From Clonostachys chloroleuca (Eukaryota > Ascomycota > Sordariomycetes > Hypocreales > Bionectriaceae): DNA of 64,000 nt. Within the stretch, counting starts at the first letter, position 1. Each line of letters begins with the position of its first letter. Under the pieces are notes generated by a model. That model saw only the letters and a program-made list of their open reading frames with translations. It did not search any database and was not told where the DNA came from. The stretch covers positions 10,292,001 through 10,356,000 of the forward strand of contig JBANAY010000004.1 in NCBI GenBank assembly GCA_037952775.1. Direction: 5' to 3'. Made by a program: the position numbers and the translations under genes. Of this stretch, positions 50,897 to 61,992 are shown in pieces.

Positions 50897-51805
50897 TCAA
50901 GATGTGATGAAGCCTTCAACAATGCTATTAAACCTCGCAGGGTTTTCCCAGAACATAAAGTGACTACCCTTCTCCGCCTTGGTGAAAGTATATGCTCTAC
51001 CGCCCGGTATTTGCGTTGCCACCCATGCGATACCCGGAGCTGCGTTGACACTGAGCTCGCCGGCAATAACCAGGGAAGGGATGTCGATCCGGGGTAGAAC
51101 GTCACGCCAATCCCTGAATGCATGATCAATGACAAGAGTAGCAGCATTCTTATCGCTGATCTTCCTGTTCTGGGCAAGAACCCATTCGAAATCGGCCTCG
51201 GAGATGGAATCGGTGAACATGCTTCTGACAAAGGGCGGCGTGGCGTCCGTCATGTTAAATGCAAGGTCATAGACTCCGACCGGAGTGAACAGTGCTGAAA
51301 CTTGCTTCACCTGGGCCTCGGTCCAGTGAGGGTCAGCCGTGAGGACGGAGGATTGGTCGACAAAGACAAAGTGGCTGATGCGGTCGCGAGCCTCGGGGTA
51401 CTGGTCCCACCAAGCCCATGAGATGGAGGACCCCATAGAGTGAGCGACGATGCTGACGTGCTTGAGGTCGAGTTGGTTCAGCAGGTCGTTCAAGTCAGCA
51501 GCGAAACGGCTGATGCGGTATCCAAAGTCTGGCTTTTCAGACTCGCCATGGCCGCGCATGTCGTATGCTGTGACGCGGTATCCGGCGGAAGAGAAGTACT
51601 CGACTTGCTTCTTCCATTCTGCAGCAGTCTGCCGCCAGCCGGGGATGAAAAGGATCCGCGGACCGTTGAGTGGCCCGCTTTGCGTGTAGTTGAGATGGAC
51701 TCCATCTTGGGTCTTGACCAGGCCGGTATACGACGTGTCCTCGGGCTTCAATGAAGCTGCATGAACCATACCAAGAAGGCCGGTAAGCAACGAAAGGGGT
51801 TTCAT
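50897..51805 (-). CDS. Secreted alpha/beta hydrolase
   Basis: A single-exon frame of 302 aa starting at 51,805. An in-frame ATG at 51,862 would add 19 residues, but the downstream start gives a clean signal peptide (MKPLSLLTGLLGMVHAAS), so I prefer it. The fold motifs are in order: FIPGW oxyanion loop (53-57), YDMRGHGES (81-89), the nucleophile elbow AHSMGS with Ser123, FVFVDQSS with Asp150 after strand 6, and GSHFMF with His282. The usual acid position after strand 7 (GELS, 249-252) lacks Asp, so Asp150 is the likely catalytic acid. The substrate is unknown; related enzymes include epoxide hydrolases, haloperoxidase-like esterases and lactonases. It is intact and lies about 160 bp from the AT block, a position where secreted proteins often evolve fast. 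Confidence 0.85.
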   Translation of the reverse strand: MKPLSLLTGLLGMVHAASLKPEDTSYTGLVKTQDGVHLNYTQSGPLNGPRILFIPGWRQTAAEWKKQVEYFSSAGYRVTAYDMRGHGESEKPDFGYRISRFAADLNDLLNQLDLKHVSIVAHSMGSSISWAWWDQYPEARDRISHFVFVDQSSVLTADPHWTEAQVKQVSALFTPVGVYDLAFNMTDATPPFVRSMFTDSISEADFEWVLAQNRKISDKNAATLVIDHAFRDWRDVLPRIDIPSLVIAGELSVNAAPGIAWVATQIPGGRAYTFTKAEKGSHFMFWENPARFNSIVEGFITS

Positions 51806-52991
51806 GGCGTTGATCCCTGCCAAGAGGCGTTGCAACAAAATTAGTGTCGAGAACAATGTCACATCTCTGAGGCTGGGGCGCCAACCACGGGGGAGGCATT
51901 ATATAAGTCAGAACACATCTCGACGCCGAAATTGCCGCAATTAAGAACTCAGTGACATCCCGTGCTGGACGATCTTCAGGGTCCCTGGCTTAGTGGGGTG
52001 GACCTCGTGCGGGGTTGGTGTCGAGGTGTGCAGTAGGTCGCGGGAACCCCCGTAAATTAGGCGGTCAAGTCCGACAGTAGCCTAGATTGGTGTGAGATTC
52101 CCCGCTCATACCAACGATCATAATGTCAGCATGAGCAGGGTGTACGAAAAATCTCACACCATAGTAGGTAAGCGCAAAGTCATGAATTATAATGACGAAA
52201 ACAATCAGTTAAAATATATAGTAATTTGTATACCTTCGCTCTTGCGTATTTTAATTGTGTTGATCCCCCGTTCAGTACCAGAGCACAGCCCTATGTGCAC
52301 TGCGGAGATCAGGGGCAACCGGGCAGCCGATGTACTCAATCGACTCTTCCGTCCAACAACATAACAGCGCATTAGGGCCTCAACGTTCTAGCAGGGATCG
52401 TACTCCATGACTTGTCTCCTCCTCCACAATCTGCTCAACTGGGATCAAGTTCCGTGGAATAGTGTCGCTAGCGCCGGCATCGCCACCCATGTTACCCAAG
52501 GCTCAAGTGGACAGAAATAGGCTGTTAGGCCTGGCGCTAGGGATTGGAGTCATTTAGTTTACAGGAGCTGAATAAGACGGGATATTCGCCCAGATATTAG
52601 CAATTGCTGATCTGATTAACAATACAATTGTGTGGAGGGCGGCTCGAGCCAGGGTCCTTGCACCGGTCCGCTTTCCGCGGCGGAGGCATTCAACGGAATG
52701 AGCCAACGTTTCATTCATTGGTGATCAGTATGCTGAAGGTTGCACAATAAGGATGGACTTAACGGAAAGCTGGACATTGTCTCAGCCAAGTCAGTAGCAA
52801 GTTCCGTTCCACACCTGAGGAAGCTTGCCGACTCGGACCCCCTGCTCCCCGAGTAGCCCCTGCCAAAAGCAAGTTCGCCAGGATCCGTCTGGACAAGAAA
52901 ATCTGCAAAAGCCAGTGCTCCCTCCCTGGTTTACTCTGACCAATCTTTTCGATGCGGAACTGCAGCCTGCCCGAACTCTCATACCGACAAG
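51806..52991. other. Divergent intergenic region
   Basis: About 1.2 kb between the hydrolase (minus) and the membrane-protein gene (plus), which should contain both promoters. I see no gene in it. A two-block inverted repeat lies at 52,088-52,161 and is annotated separately. Confidence 0.5.
52088..52161. repeat. Two-block inverted repeat
   Basis: TGGTGTGAGATT (52,088-52,099) pairs perfectly with AATCTCACACCA (52,150-52,161). Inside it GCTCAT (52,104-52,109) pairs with ATGAGC (52,131-52,136). The 74-bp unit is either a small MITE remnant (TA dinucleotides occur close outside both arms) or a palindromic regulatory site in the shared promoter. Confidence 0.55.
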
Positions 52992-53548
52992 ATGGCAGCC
53001 GACCTTGACGTTTCCGACATCAAGCTCATGACCAAGTCCTTTCGGGCGCGGACCATCGCCGTCTTGGCTATTTGCTATCCTCTAGCGACTATAGCTGTCC
53101 TCCTGCGATTCCTCAGTCGACGGATATCAAAAAATTCCTTCTGGTGGGACGACTGGCTGGCGGCCACTGGACTGGTGAGTGTTTCCCGAGTACCTCCTGC
53201 GCCATGGGTCTGACGGACTGCTTTAGTTGGTGACTGGCGGGTTCTGTGCTTGTGTTATCGTTTGTATGCGTGCAGTCGCTCAATTACAGATGGCATACAA
53301 CTTACTACTTCTTAGGCATCCCCCATGATGATATCCTCGACGGTAGGCGAAAGATTGATACGGCACTCATGATTTACAACACAAAGGGCGCTTATGTGGC
53401 AGAATTGTTTTACTACCTCAACCAGCTCTCTCTTAAGCTGTCCATATTGTGCTTCTACTGGAGGGTATTTTCTCCGTCCAACTACATGCGACGGTCGATC
53501 CAAGTCATCGGCTGCTTCATCATTCTCTGGTTCATCGCATCGGTTAGA

Positions 53549-53604
<56 letters not shown>

Positions 53605-54361
53605 GACGCTGCATATAGTTATTAGTGCTGACATGCTGCATCTAGTTCATCGTTGCGATACTGCAATGCGTCCCCATCGAAGCAGCTTGGGATCCTGTGG
53701 CGAAAGCTAAACCAGGAGTCAAGTGCGTCGATTTGAATGGCTTCTTTTTTGGGACGTCTGTTCCAAACATCGTCGCCGATTTGGTCCTGGTCCTGCTGCC
53801 TGTACAGCAGGTCTGGCAGCTTAACATCACCGTGACGCAGAAAGTCTTCATCATATTCTTCTTCCTGCTGGGTGGATTGTAAACAATACCGTATCTTTTA
53901 CCAGATAGTAAACTAACTGTGTATCTAGTGTTGTCATTACCTCGATTGTGCGCCTGCGCCTCCTGATCCTTGTCGACTTTATCACGTTTCCGATCAACTG
54001 GACGATGGACGATTCAGTTGTTTGGACAATAGTGGAAAACTGCTGCGGTGTTGTCAGTGTCTGCCTTGCATCTCTCCGGCCTATCATCAAGCTGTTGCCC
54101 TGGGCGAACATCCAGTCAGCATTTGGACGGAGCTCTGGTAGAAGCAACGGCTCTAACAGCGCAACTAGAACTAAGACTAGCGTCTTCAGTCGCGCTCGAC
54201 ACCCATCGCAGTGGAGCCAGATTGACTCGAGTCATGAGGGGATGTCGCAATCACTGGAAGCGAGAAAGCATACAACAGCCGATGTTGTCTCGATCGAGAT
54301 GCAACCGACGGAGAATTCAAGCCAGCACGAACTCGCGGGGCCGTTGGGAAGATATGGATAG
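52992..54361 (+). CDS. Rhodopsin-like (PTH11/SAT4-type) membrane protein
   Basis: Exons are 52,992-53,174, then 53,276 (or 53,227)-53,542, 53,646-53,878 and 53,929-54,361. With the 101-bp first intron the frame is open for 371 aa. The sequence fits the fungal rhodopsin-domain family: TIAVLAICYPLATIAVLLRF (span 1), WWDDWLAA, AELFYYLNQLSLKLSILCFYWRVF (span with the family's LtKLSil.fY.R pattern), then FIVAILQC, PNIVADLVLVLLPVQQVWQL, and FVVITSIVRLR. A hydrophilic Ser/Thr-rich tail follows. The shorter 52-bp intron would keep a better second span (VTGGFCACVIV) but shifts the frame. A 53-T run lies in the third intron-exon interval. Members include PTH11-like receptors; the ligand is unknown. Confidence 0.75.
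53543..53645 (+). other. Intron containing a 53-base T run
   Basis: The donor is GTTAGA, the branch GCTGAC and the acceptor ATCTAG; flanking exons join in phase. T53 spans 53,551-53,603, making up half of the intron. On the minus strand it is a poly-A run preceded by GCGTCC, so it may be a slippage-expanded tract or the tail of a short retroposed sequence. Confidence 0.8.
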
Positions 54362-55602
54362 ACAAATCACGAGCCTAGTGGCAACATGAAGTTGCCTTCA
54401 GATTGAGGAAAACATACACTCAATCATCTTGCTCCTCTGTCCCTCCACCTCGGAGCAATTTCTCCTTGTTTCGTGCTTGGCAATGCTTCAACTTCTAACT
54501 ATAGTTCTTTTTCTCACTGTTTATCCAAACTCGACGCGTCTTCTTTTCTTAGTGATAGTGTCGGCTAGCTAGTTAATTGCACGTCCCTCGTTCTCTTTAA
54601 CGTCCCACGTTCGCGGCGATTCGGTACCCGGGCCATGGATCGCGATAATGCTCCTCAGGTCAGCTCTAGTTAATCATAACAATGGGGCGGATGTACGCGA
54701 TGCTTGGATTGCGCGCAGGATACCGTCTATCTGTAGCACCTATGCAGTCCTCCCTGGGCCTCAATAAAATGGGGCGACAACCGAGACATAGCCTTCTCTG
54801 CTTCAGCGCATATATTGTGCATTGAGTGAAAGACGTTCGCCCTAAGTCTCCGCTTCATCGTACCGAAACCTTATTTCCTCCATTTTTAAGCATTAACGTC
54901 TCCATTGCTCAGAGCTTTCGGAGATTGGTCCAGCGTGGTGTGGCTACATAGCTGGATAGCGTCTGAATAGCGCCGTATCGCTGCGGCGGACTTCTACCCC
55001 TTCTTGAAGAGTTGTGGGCTTGTGCATTCTACACTGTCGGGGATACGAATAAATATCTCGTAGGTTCTAGACCTTATTACAGCGAAAGATAGAGAAACTT
55101 TGGTATCTTTTTGATATATATTGTCATTAATATGATGGGCGCGGTTTTTATCTATTGGTTAACCAGAGTGCCTAAGAAGGTCTTGGTAGGAAATAGCAAT
55201 AAGCTCTTGGAGGGAAGAATGAAGAGGTTTTAGGGTACATATTATATCTAATACTATTGAATACTCTGTGCACTAGCTATTCTCTGTGGGTTCAATCGGA
55301 AACATCTCACGAGCTCAACGAAACCCGCCACCGGTGAAGGTAAAGGGCCAGAAATACCCAGGGGATTCGCTGGGGGTTTCAAGGAATTCTAAGGTTGGTT
55401 GAACAACGTTAATATAGCAAATTTTACTGCAAGTATCTCCCCTTTCTCCTCACATGAGGTCAATTGTCTCAAGAGACTGAGTGTTTGTGGTTCCCGCATC
55501 ATCAGTTGGCCACGGGCTTCAAGTCTAAGAAGAAGCGTTGCCCTTTCGGCTGAACGGCCAGCATGTCCTTTATATGCATGTTATCTAGCTTTATCTTGCT
55601 GC
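54362..55602. other. Intergenic region without supported gene
   Basis: About 1.2 kb. The first part should hold the 3' UTR of the membrane-protein gene. The remainder has only short frames without motifs. Composition is normal and I see no repeat in it. Confidence 0.45.
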
Positions 55603-57128
55603 TCAGCATGAATCCAGTCGCCTTAAAAAATATGGCATAGCAGGGTCAAGCTCCGTCTTAGCCAGTATCTGCCCTACGTAATTCCTCGAGCCTACGCTAT
55701 ATAGTATCAAAGCGGTGTTGGCATCGTCGAGGTTGATGCCTTAACTTATCTCGTAGCCTTAGAGCCACCGCTCGGGTATAAACATATCTGGCTTTGGAAA
55801 TAGAACAGGGTTGCGGTGGTAAACCCAGTTCTGTATACTGATGATAGTGCCGGGCGGGAGTATTAAATCAGTACCTATAATCTCAAGAGGCTGGCCTAGG
55901 ATTCGTGGTAGGGTAGATGTAATAGCCGGAAACACCTGATAGGTCTCCTTGATAATGGTGTTAAGGTAGGGTAAGGCAGTGAGCTCGGAAAGGGAGTCAC
56001 CGCCCCCCCTCCCGCAACTCTTCTCGCAACTTCTCTTGAATACGCTGCCCCTCAGGACGGGCCAAAGCATAGATAAGGCAGAGAAACGTGTGGCCGCTGA
56101 TGCCGCTTCCAGCCAAGAGAATACCCATAACCTCTTCCAGAGCCTCACGAGAGTGATAGCTTTGGCTAATATGCTTGTTGGTGGCCGCTAGAAGAGACTC
56201 TGCACCAAAGCTCTTGGCGTCAGGGTCTCGATCCTGACACTGGTAGTCCTTCAACATGCTACTCGTTCTTGCCTCCCACTCGGCGAACGCTCTATACGCA
56301 TGACACAGAAGCCCAGGTATACTAGTTCAATACCTAAATATCTGCAGCCAAGGTATAAGGATGTTGGCAAAGAATGTGGGAGGGCTTGACTCTAGTACCT
56401 CGAGTGTCTGGATCGTTTGACTTGGGTCGTGAGGAATTTCGGTATTGGTGAGAATCTTGTATATAATCTCTACTCCCTAGACTCCAAATAGTTCGTAGGT
56501 GTTGGCCGTCTGAGTGGGAGACTCCGAAGCGTATTGAAGAAGGCGGTTAATAAGTACGTCTGTTCTTTCCAAGATGTTGGAAACATGAAGAGTAATCTCT
56601 TGTTGAGAAAAAATTCTTGCTATAAGTTTTCGCCGCCCGGAATGGTCCGCGGCGTCCCTGGAATCAAGTTAGTCAGGCTGTTCTTTCGGTGTAGATACGT
56701 CGGTACATCCTCCAGTCAGAGAGTGAGACTTCGTTGGGCCTAATGCGCACAACAGGGCCATATTTATTGTGGAGGTCTCTCAATCTCTATAGCCCGTAGA
56801 TAGTTAGCCTCAAGCGAATATGCAACGAAGAGGGAAACTAACGCAAACGCGGTCACTTTTGAATGTCGATGGGGCAAAGTATAGACTCGTCACCTTTGCC
56901 AAAGAAGGACCCTGGACATAGCGTAGAGGGTGGAAGAACAACCGATACACAGCCTAAGAGCATTGCGATTAGATATATGACTGAACCTGATGAGGTATAC
57001 GGGACGATTCCCTGGTGGTGTACTTTAGCAAAGTAGTTAACAAGGAGGATACCGAGAACGACAGAGCAAGCCGCAGTAGCGCTAGTATCCTGCAAAATGC
57101 GGCCAATTATATCGGTGAATGAGGGCAT
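55603..57128 (-). pseudogene. Cytochrome P450 pseudogene
   Basis: Exon 1 (57,128-57,024) encodes a membrane anchor (SVVLGILLVNYF). A 70-bp intron (GTACAC...TCTAAT...CTTAG) leads into AVYRLFFHPLRYVQGPSLAK, the classic YR.FFHPLR.(V/I)PGP hinge. Then come NKYGPVVRIRPNEVS, HSGRRKLIARIFSQQEI, an I-helix region (EEVMGILLAGSG...HT), KETYQVFP where ExxR is expected, the FIPERW motif, and the heme loop YSVGSRNYVGQ. Damage: stops after FGV, FRY and PERWL; a frameshift at a C7 run (56,003-56,009); ExxR lost its Arg; and the heme-ligand Cys reads Tyr (TGC to TAC). Several changes are CpA-to-TpA type, as in RIP. It cannot encode an active enzyme; the subfamily is unknown. Confidence 0.88.
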
Positions 57129-57432
57129 TTCGTCCGTTTTGGACAGTATTCAATAGTACAATGGAGTCATATACCAAGGCTACTCTAGTCACACCTCTGA
57201 GAGCGGGAGGGATAGTAGGGTTTATAACGACCTCGTTGCCAGGGTCGGTCGATTGTACATTAGAGTCGTAGTCTTGGTACTTCCGCTCCGGTTTGTACAT
57301 CGGTACCAATTCATGCGAAGGCCGTCGGGTGCCACAGTTGTTAGAGCCAGAATCACGCGGGGTTGTAATTCTCGGAAATGGAATGTCCCTCAGCATACTT
57401 GATCTACTCAATTTGGCAATTGGTCCCCTCAA
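57082..57432 (-). CDS. Orphan hypothetical ORF beside the P450
   Basis: A 116-codon frame overlapping the P450 start by 47 bp. It is hydrophilic, with a Pro/Arg-rich first half and an INPTIPPALRGVTRVALVYDS segment that vaguely resembles the cytoplasmic tail of PTH11-like proteins. There are no membrane spans and no upstream part was found. It is more likely a gene fragment than a gene. Confidence 0.2.
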   Translation of the reverse strand: MRGPIAKLSRSSMLRDIPFPRITTPRDSGSNNCGTRRPSHELVPMYKPERKYQDYDSNVQSTDPGNEVVINPTIPPALRGVTRVALVYDSIVLLNTVQNGRNALIHRYNWPHFAGY

Positions 57433-57567
57433 ATCATTACCTACGACGAGGTAACCCCCAGTCCTGGAGCAGGCGTTGCCCTCAACACTATATTTATCTA
57501 CCTATGGCTCTTTTAGCCGTGGAATGTGAAACGCCTCTTACACTCCCACCTGAGTAGAAAATTACAA

Positions 57568-58705
57568 TTAGAGCGAGTCTATGTCGTTAAAGGAACCTTG
57601 CCAAGCCCGCGTTTCAACACTCGGATACTCTAAAGATGGCTCCAGATCTGCGGCATCCATAGTTGCCGAGATGCGGGGAGTGTGGAGCCGGCCGTGCCTT
57701 CTATGAAGGTACCTCCGCTTGCTAGGATGTTCACCATTCACCCACCATGTCGCTTTTAAAGACGAGTTTGTCAGGGGCTTGTTTTCGTAGTGGGAGGTAC
57801 CACTCTCCGTCTCCAACTGTCGTTCCCCTTGCTTCTTTGAGGTTGAACCCCCTTAGATGCATTTCGATTATGCGTCCGTAAATTTGTCCTTTGTTCTCGC
57901 CATGAATGGACATCGTGTTCCCCCCGCGTCGTTGGGCGTGAGTTTCTTTGCAATGTTTCTCCGTAGATAATCCCGTAGTCGTACACCCCGGCTGAATTTC
58001 CTGGTTCCGGTTATTCCTGGCGGATGCGCTTCATCCTTCGATGGAATGCCGCCAGTTTTTCCCTCAGATGTACTTGATTCTTCCCATCGTCGGTCACCCT
58101 TGATGCGTTCAATCTCTTTGGGATACATTTGTGTAAACATCCCGAATAGATTTTTACCCCATTGTTCGTGTTCCTCGACCCATTATTGACAACCATTGTA
58201 GTCATCAGATCCTGCAGTTGTCGAGCTTCTTTCCCCTCTCAGGGTTCGTTCCGTCAAGAATCGGGATTTTTACTCGTGTTTCCGTCCGAATCCGACAGAT
58301 ATTCTGAGGCTTGTTCGGACTTTGCTTTGGAGTCGTCTTCGGAGTGTTCTTGTTCGTACAGATCAGGGTTGCTCTCTTCGTCGCTAGTTTCAGGATATTT
58401 CTCCGCTGGAGTTCTTCGTACCATGGCCACCGTACGAGCTCGTGAAGGCTCGGGTTCCTTGGTAGGTTTCGGGAAGGTAGCATGGAATACTTTTTCGTCC
58501 AAGTCTTCGATACATTTGCCGTCATAGCGATGTATCCACCTGAGGTTCTTGTGATCAGATATGGTCGTTCTGATGGCTCGAGGTGCCTCTTCGTCGTCCT
58601 AGTTCTAGGCTCCCACTTGAACGGCGCCCAGGCGCCGTGATAAGATTTTAGTGGGTCACACCGTCTTTGATTGGCCGCCAGCCGCAGCAACACCACAGCA
58701 AACAA
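57568..58705 (-). pseudogene. Degenerate reading-frame region of unknown family
   Basis: Several minus-strand frames succeed each other and seem to be pieces of one gene broken by frameshifts: SDHKNLRWIHRY into DEKVFHATFPKP, then an acidic Ser/Glu-rich stretch (58,260-58,430), then MFTQMYPKEIERIKGD, GVRLRDYLRRNIAKK, and RIIEMHLRGFNLKEA with WYLPLRK. I do not recognise the family. A charged, low-complexity protein with no enzyme motif next to the repeats could be a retrotransposon Gag, but no Cys knuckle or pol was found. Base composition is normal, so it has escaped the heavy mutation seen beyond 59,323. Confidence 0.35.
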
Positions 58706-59322
58706 CTGCTGGAACGAGTATCGGCAGACAAACCACGATAGATAAAAATAACATAGTTACGCTCAAGAATAACGTGCTTCTTGAATCCTCATGTCCTCTT
58801 CGGCTTCCATAAAAATATCCGCCATGTCGCGTCTAGTATTTTCCTTGGAGTTGTCCTCCAGCTCACAATTGACCTGAGCATCGGTGCGGCTAAGCTCTTC
58901 AAAGTCCTAGTCAATATCAGCCATGATTTCTTCCCTCATCCATTTTCATCGTCCTCCTTGTGGCAAATAACAGCACTGACCCATTTGTTTGTAATCTTAG
59001 CACCAATTTTACATTTCCTTACTGTATCACTGCGGAAGACTCATTGCCCCGCGTATGCCCGATTGGTCTTGAGGCTTCCAGCAGGTTGGCTCTTCTATCA
59101 TGCAGCTCTTGCTTTGACATACCGTTGATATATAGCCTCAGGTGATAATATGGTAACACTTGGGCTGCCTGGCCTAGCGGTAGTGACGGCGACAGCAAAG
59201 GCGTTGGCTGTGATGGCAGGGCAAGTGGGTTGAAAAAAGGATAAGACACCAAAAATAGCCCTACACAGCCAATTTGCCCTGTCAACCTAGGTAATGATAC
59301 CCGGTATACAACACAAGACGCC
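58706..59322. other. Right edge of island 2
   Basis: About 600 bp of normal composition. Overlapping frames of 60-115 codons on both strands have no family motifs and I do not accept any of them. The stretch ends abruptly at an A19 run (59,323-59,341), after which RIP sequence starts at once. Confidence 0.45.
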
Positions 59323-59341
59323 AAAAAAAAAAAAAAAAAAA
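59323..59341 (+). repeat. A19 run at the island/AT-block boundary
   Basis: Nineteen A residues preceded by GACGCC. Composition changes from normal to RIP-type exactly here. Confidence 0.9.
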
Positions 59342-59842
59342 TAAAGAGTACTTTTAAATTCCTTAAAGCTAAGAAACTTCCTTATTATACGACTAATCTT
59401 TTTAAATATTTTAAGATCTCTTAAGCTACTAACTATTAAATTCTTATAGAGGAAAATAGTTATATAGTATATAATAATCTAGCTTTTCTTAAGACTTATA
59501 GCTATAAGAGAAAGCTAGCTAAAGTAGAGCTTAATAAGCTAGAGAACTTATATAATAAGAAGAGCTTTAAAGCTATATAATTACCTTAGAGTAATACTAT
59601 AGCTAAAATATCTCTAGCTAGATAATAGTTTATATATATAGAGAAAGCTCTCTCTTTAAGGCTTAATATAGAGAATTAATATAATATATTATTCTTAGTA
59701 TTATATAGTATAACTAACTATATATAAATAGATATCAGATTAATATTAAATCTATATTATTTCTAATAAAAAAAATATTCTATAGCTATAAATATATACT
59801 ATACTTATAGAGATAAATTAATTAATAATTTTAAATAACTAA

Positions 59843-59898
59843 TATAATCTACCAGTAGTTAGATTAAACTAGTAGTTAGATTACTTTTCCTAATCTAA
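59843..59898 (+). repeat. Left terminal inverted repeat
   Basis: It pairs with 61,993-62,046 with one or two mismatches over about 55 bp and contains two copies of AGTAGTTAGATTA. Confidence 0.85.
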
Positions 59899-61992
59899 TT
59901 ATTATTAAATACTATAATTTCTACCCTAGATCTTTATATTTTCTATAAATATTTTTTATTTTACTATTATATATTAATATAGCTAAAAAAAAAAACTTTT
60001 CTAAAAATAGCTTATATATACTAAGCTATAGAGCTTAATAAGTTAGATAATAATACTATATTTTTTTATCTTTTTCTACTCTATCTCTCTCTCTCTCCTT
60101 TAATAAGATTACTATAGCTAAGATATTATATCCCTAGATAGATCTTAACTAGACCTAATTAAATAGCTAGCCTTAAGATACCTTAATCAGGCCTGATTGA
60201 GATATAGTTTAGCTAGCTTTAGGGATATATTTCTACTATCTTTAATAAGGTCTAATTAAGATACCCTCTAGTTTCTATCTTTTAATCTAATTACTTATAA
60301 TAACTTTAGAATTAGAGCTAGATAATTTCTCTACTACCTTATAAATCTATATATTATAATCTATCTTACTATATATACTATATTACTAAGTATTTTACTT
60401 TTAATAAGATCTCTAACTATAATTTATATAATCTTCTACTTATATTTATTATTTAATATCCCTTTTAGTTATAAGATTTTATAATTTCTATATATTAAAA
60501 GAGCTTTCTTTATATTAATATAGCTTTTTAGTTCTCTAGTACTTACTTAATTATTTATTTATCTTCTTAAGCTTAGATATTTTTCCCTTTAGAAGTATAA
60601 GCTTATATATAACTTACTATATACTCTTTATAATCTACTTAATACTTTTAATAATTAAACTTAGAGAATTACTCTAATAGTATTATACTTATCTCTTAAG
60701 ATATTTAGATTATAAAGTTATCTCTAATAGATTAGTTAGAATTTTTAATTACTAAGTAATAAGTAGTTTAGAAAATAATTCTAGTAATATTAAGATACTT
60801 ATTTATATATCTAGCTTTAAAATTATACTTTCTGGATTTAGAGAGATAAGTTTAGCTTCTTAAAATACTCCTAGTATATTTTCTTTAGTAAAAAAGATAT
60901 TAAATACTATTATAAATACTAGAAAGAAATTTTTCTTTATAATATAAATAATCTAGATCTTTATTAAATACTTAATTTACTAGTTATATATCTTTTTTAA
61001 TAAGCTAAAATAACTAATATCTAGTAGTTAGAGTAAATAAAAAGAGTAAAAAGATATATAGAGAGTAATAATATTATTCTTCTTATAGTATTTTTTAAAC
61101 TCTATTAAATAGTAGCTTTTATAGCTATTTAGTATAAGAAGATAATATTTACCCTTAGTTCTAGCTTAAGTATTTTTATTAAAGTACTTAATCTAATCTA
61201 TAATAATTTTATTTAAGATCTAGTTATTTTTACTAATAGAAATTCTCTAGTTAGATAGTAAGTTAGATTCTTAGGTTTAGAATAAGAGGTAATATTAGTC
61301 TTTTACTATTAGAAATAGTAGAATTATCTAGCTAGCTATATTAATTATTTATATTAAGAAAATCTATTTCTAGTTATTAGATTATACTAATTTAGATCTT
61401 ACTATTTAATTAGAGTATATAACTATAGTATAGATATTAATCTAGCTTATTAGAAATCTGATCTTATTAAAATTATAAATATTCTTATTAAGAATACTAT
61501 ATTTAGCTATTATATTCTATATAAGGTTATACTATAGTTAGATAATCTTAGGATTTTTATATAAAGCTCTCTAATAATTATATTTATAAAATAGAACTAT
61601 TTTAAATAGTAGTTAGTACTTAATAAAGTAAGAAGTCTAATTAATACTAATATACTTTATATTATAATTATATAGTAGGAGATTAGCTATATCTTCTATC
61701 TTAATAAGATATAGTAAAAATACTTAAGAATCTAGATTAAAAACCCTCTTAATAATAATCTATTTCTCTAGATTAGTAAGATTCTAATTATTATATTAAA
61801 AATCAGCTTAAGTAATTCAGCTATATTTCTATTACTATAGTATTATATAGCTAATATTATAGATTAATATAGCCTTTTAAAGACTTAATTTTAGATCTTT
61901 CTATAAAGCTTAAAGAGCTAAAGTAATTTAAAACTCTTTACTCTATACTTATATATTTTTAGATAAGGAGAAGTAGAAGTAAAGTTAGAAAG

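Noticed and set aside
53312..53641. Minus frame with a poly-lysine stretch
   Set aside because: It is the translation of the T53 intron run on the opposite strand.
58781..59324. Overlapping frames of 101-115 codons on both strands
   Set aside because: No motif, start context or splice structure; mutually overlapping on opposite strands.
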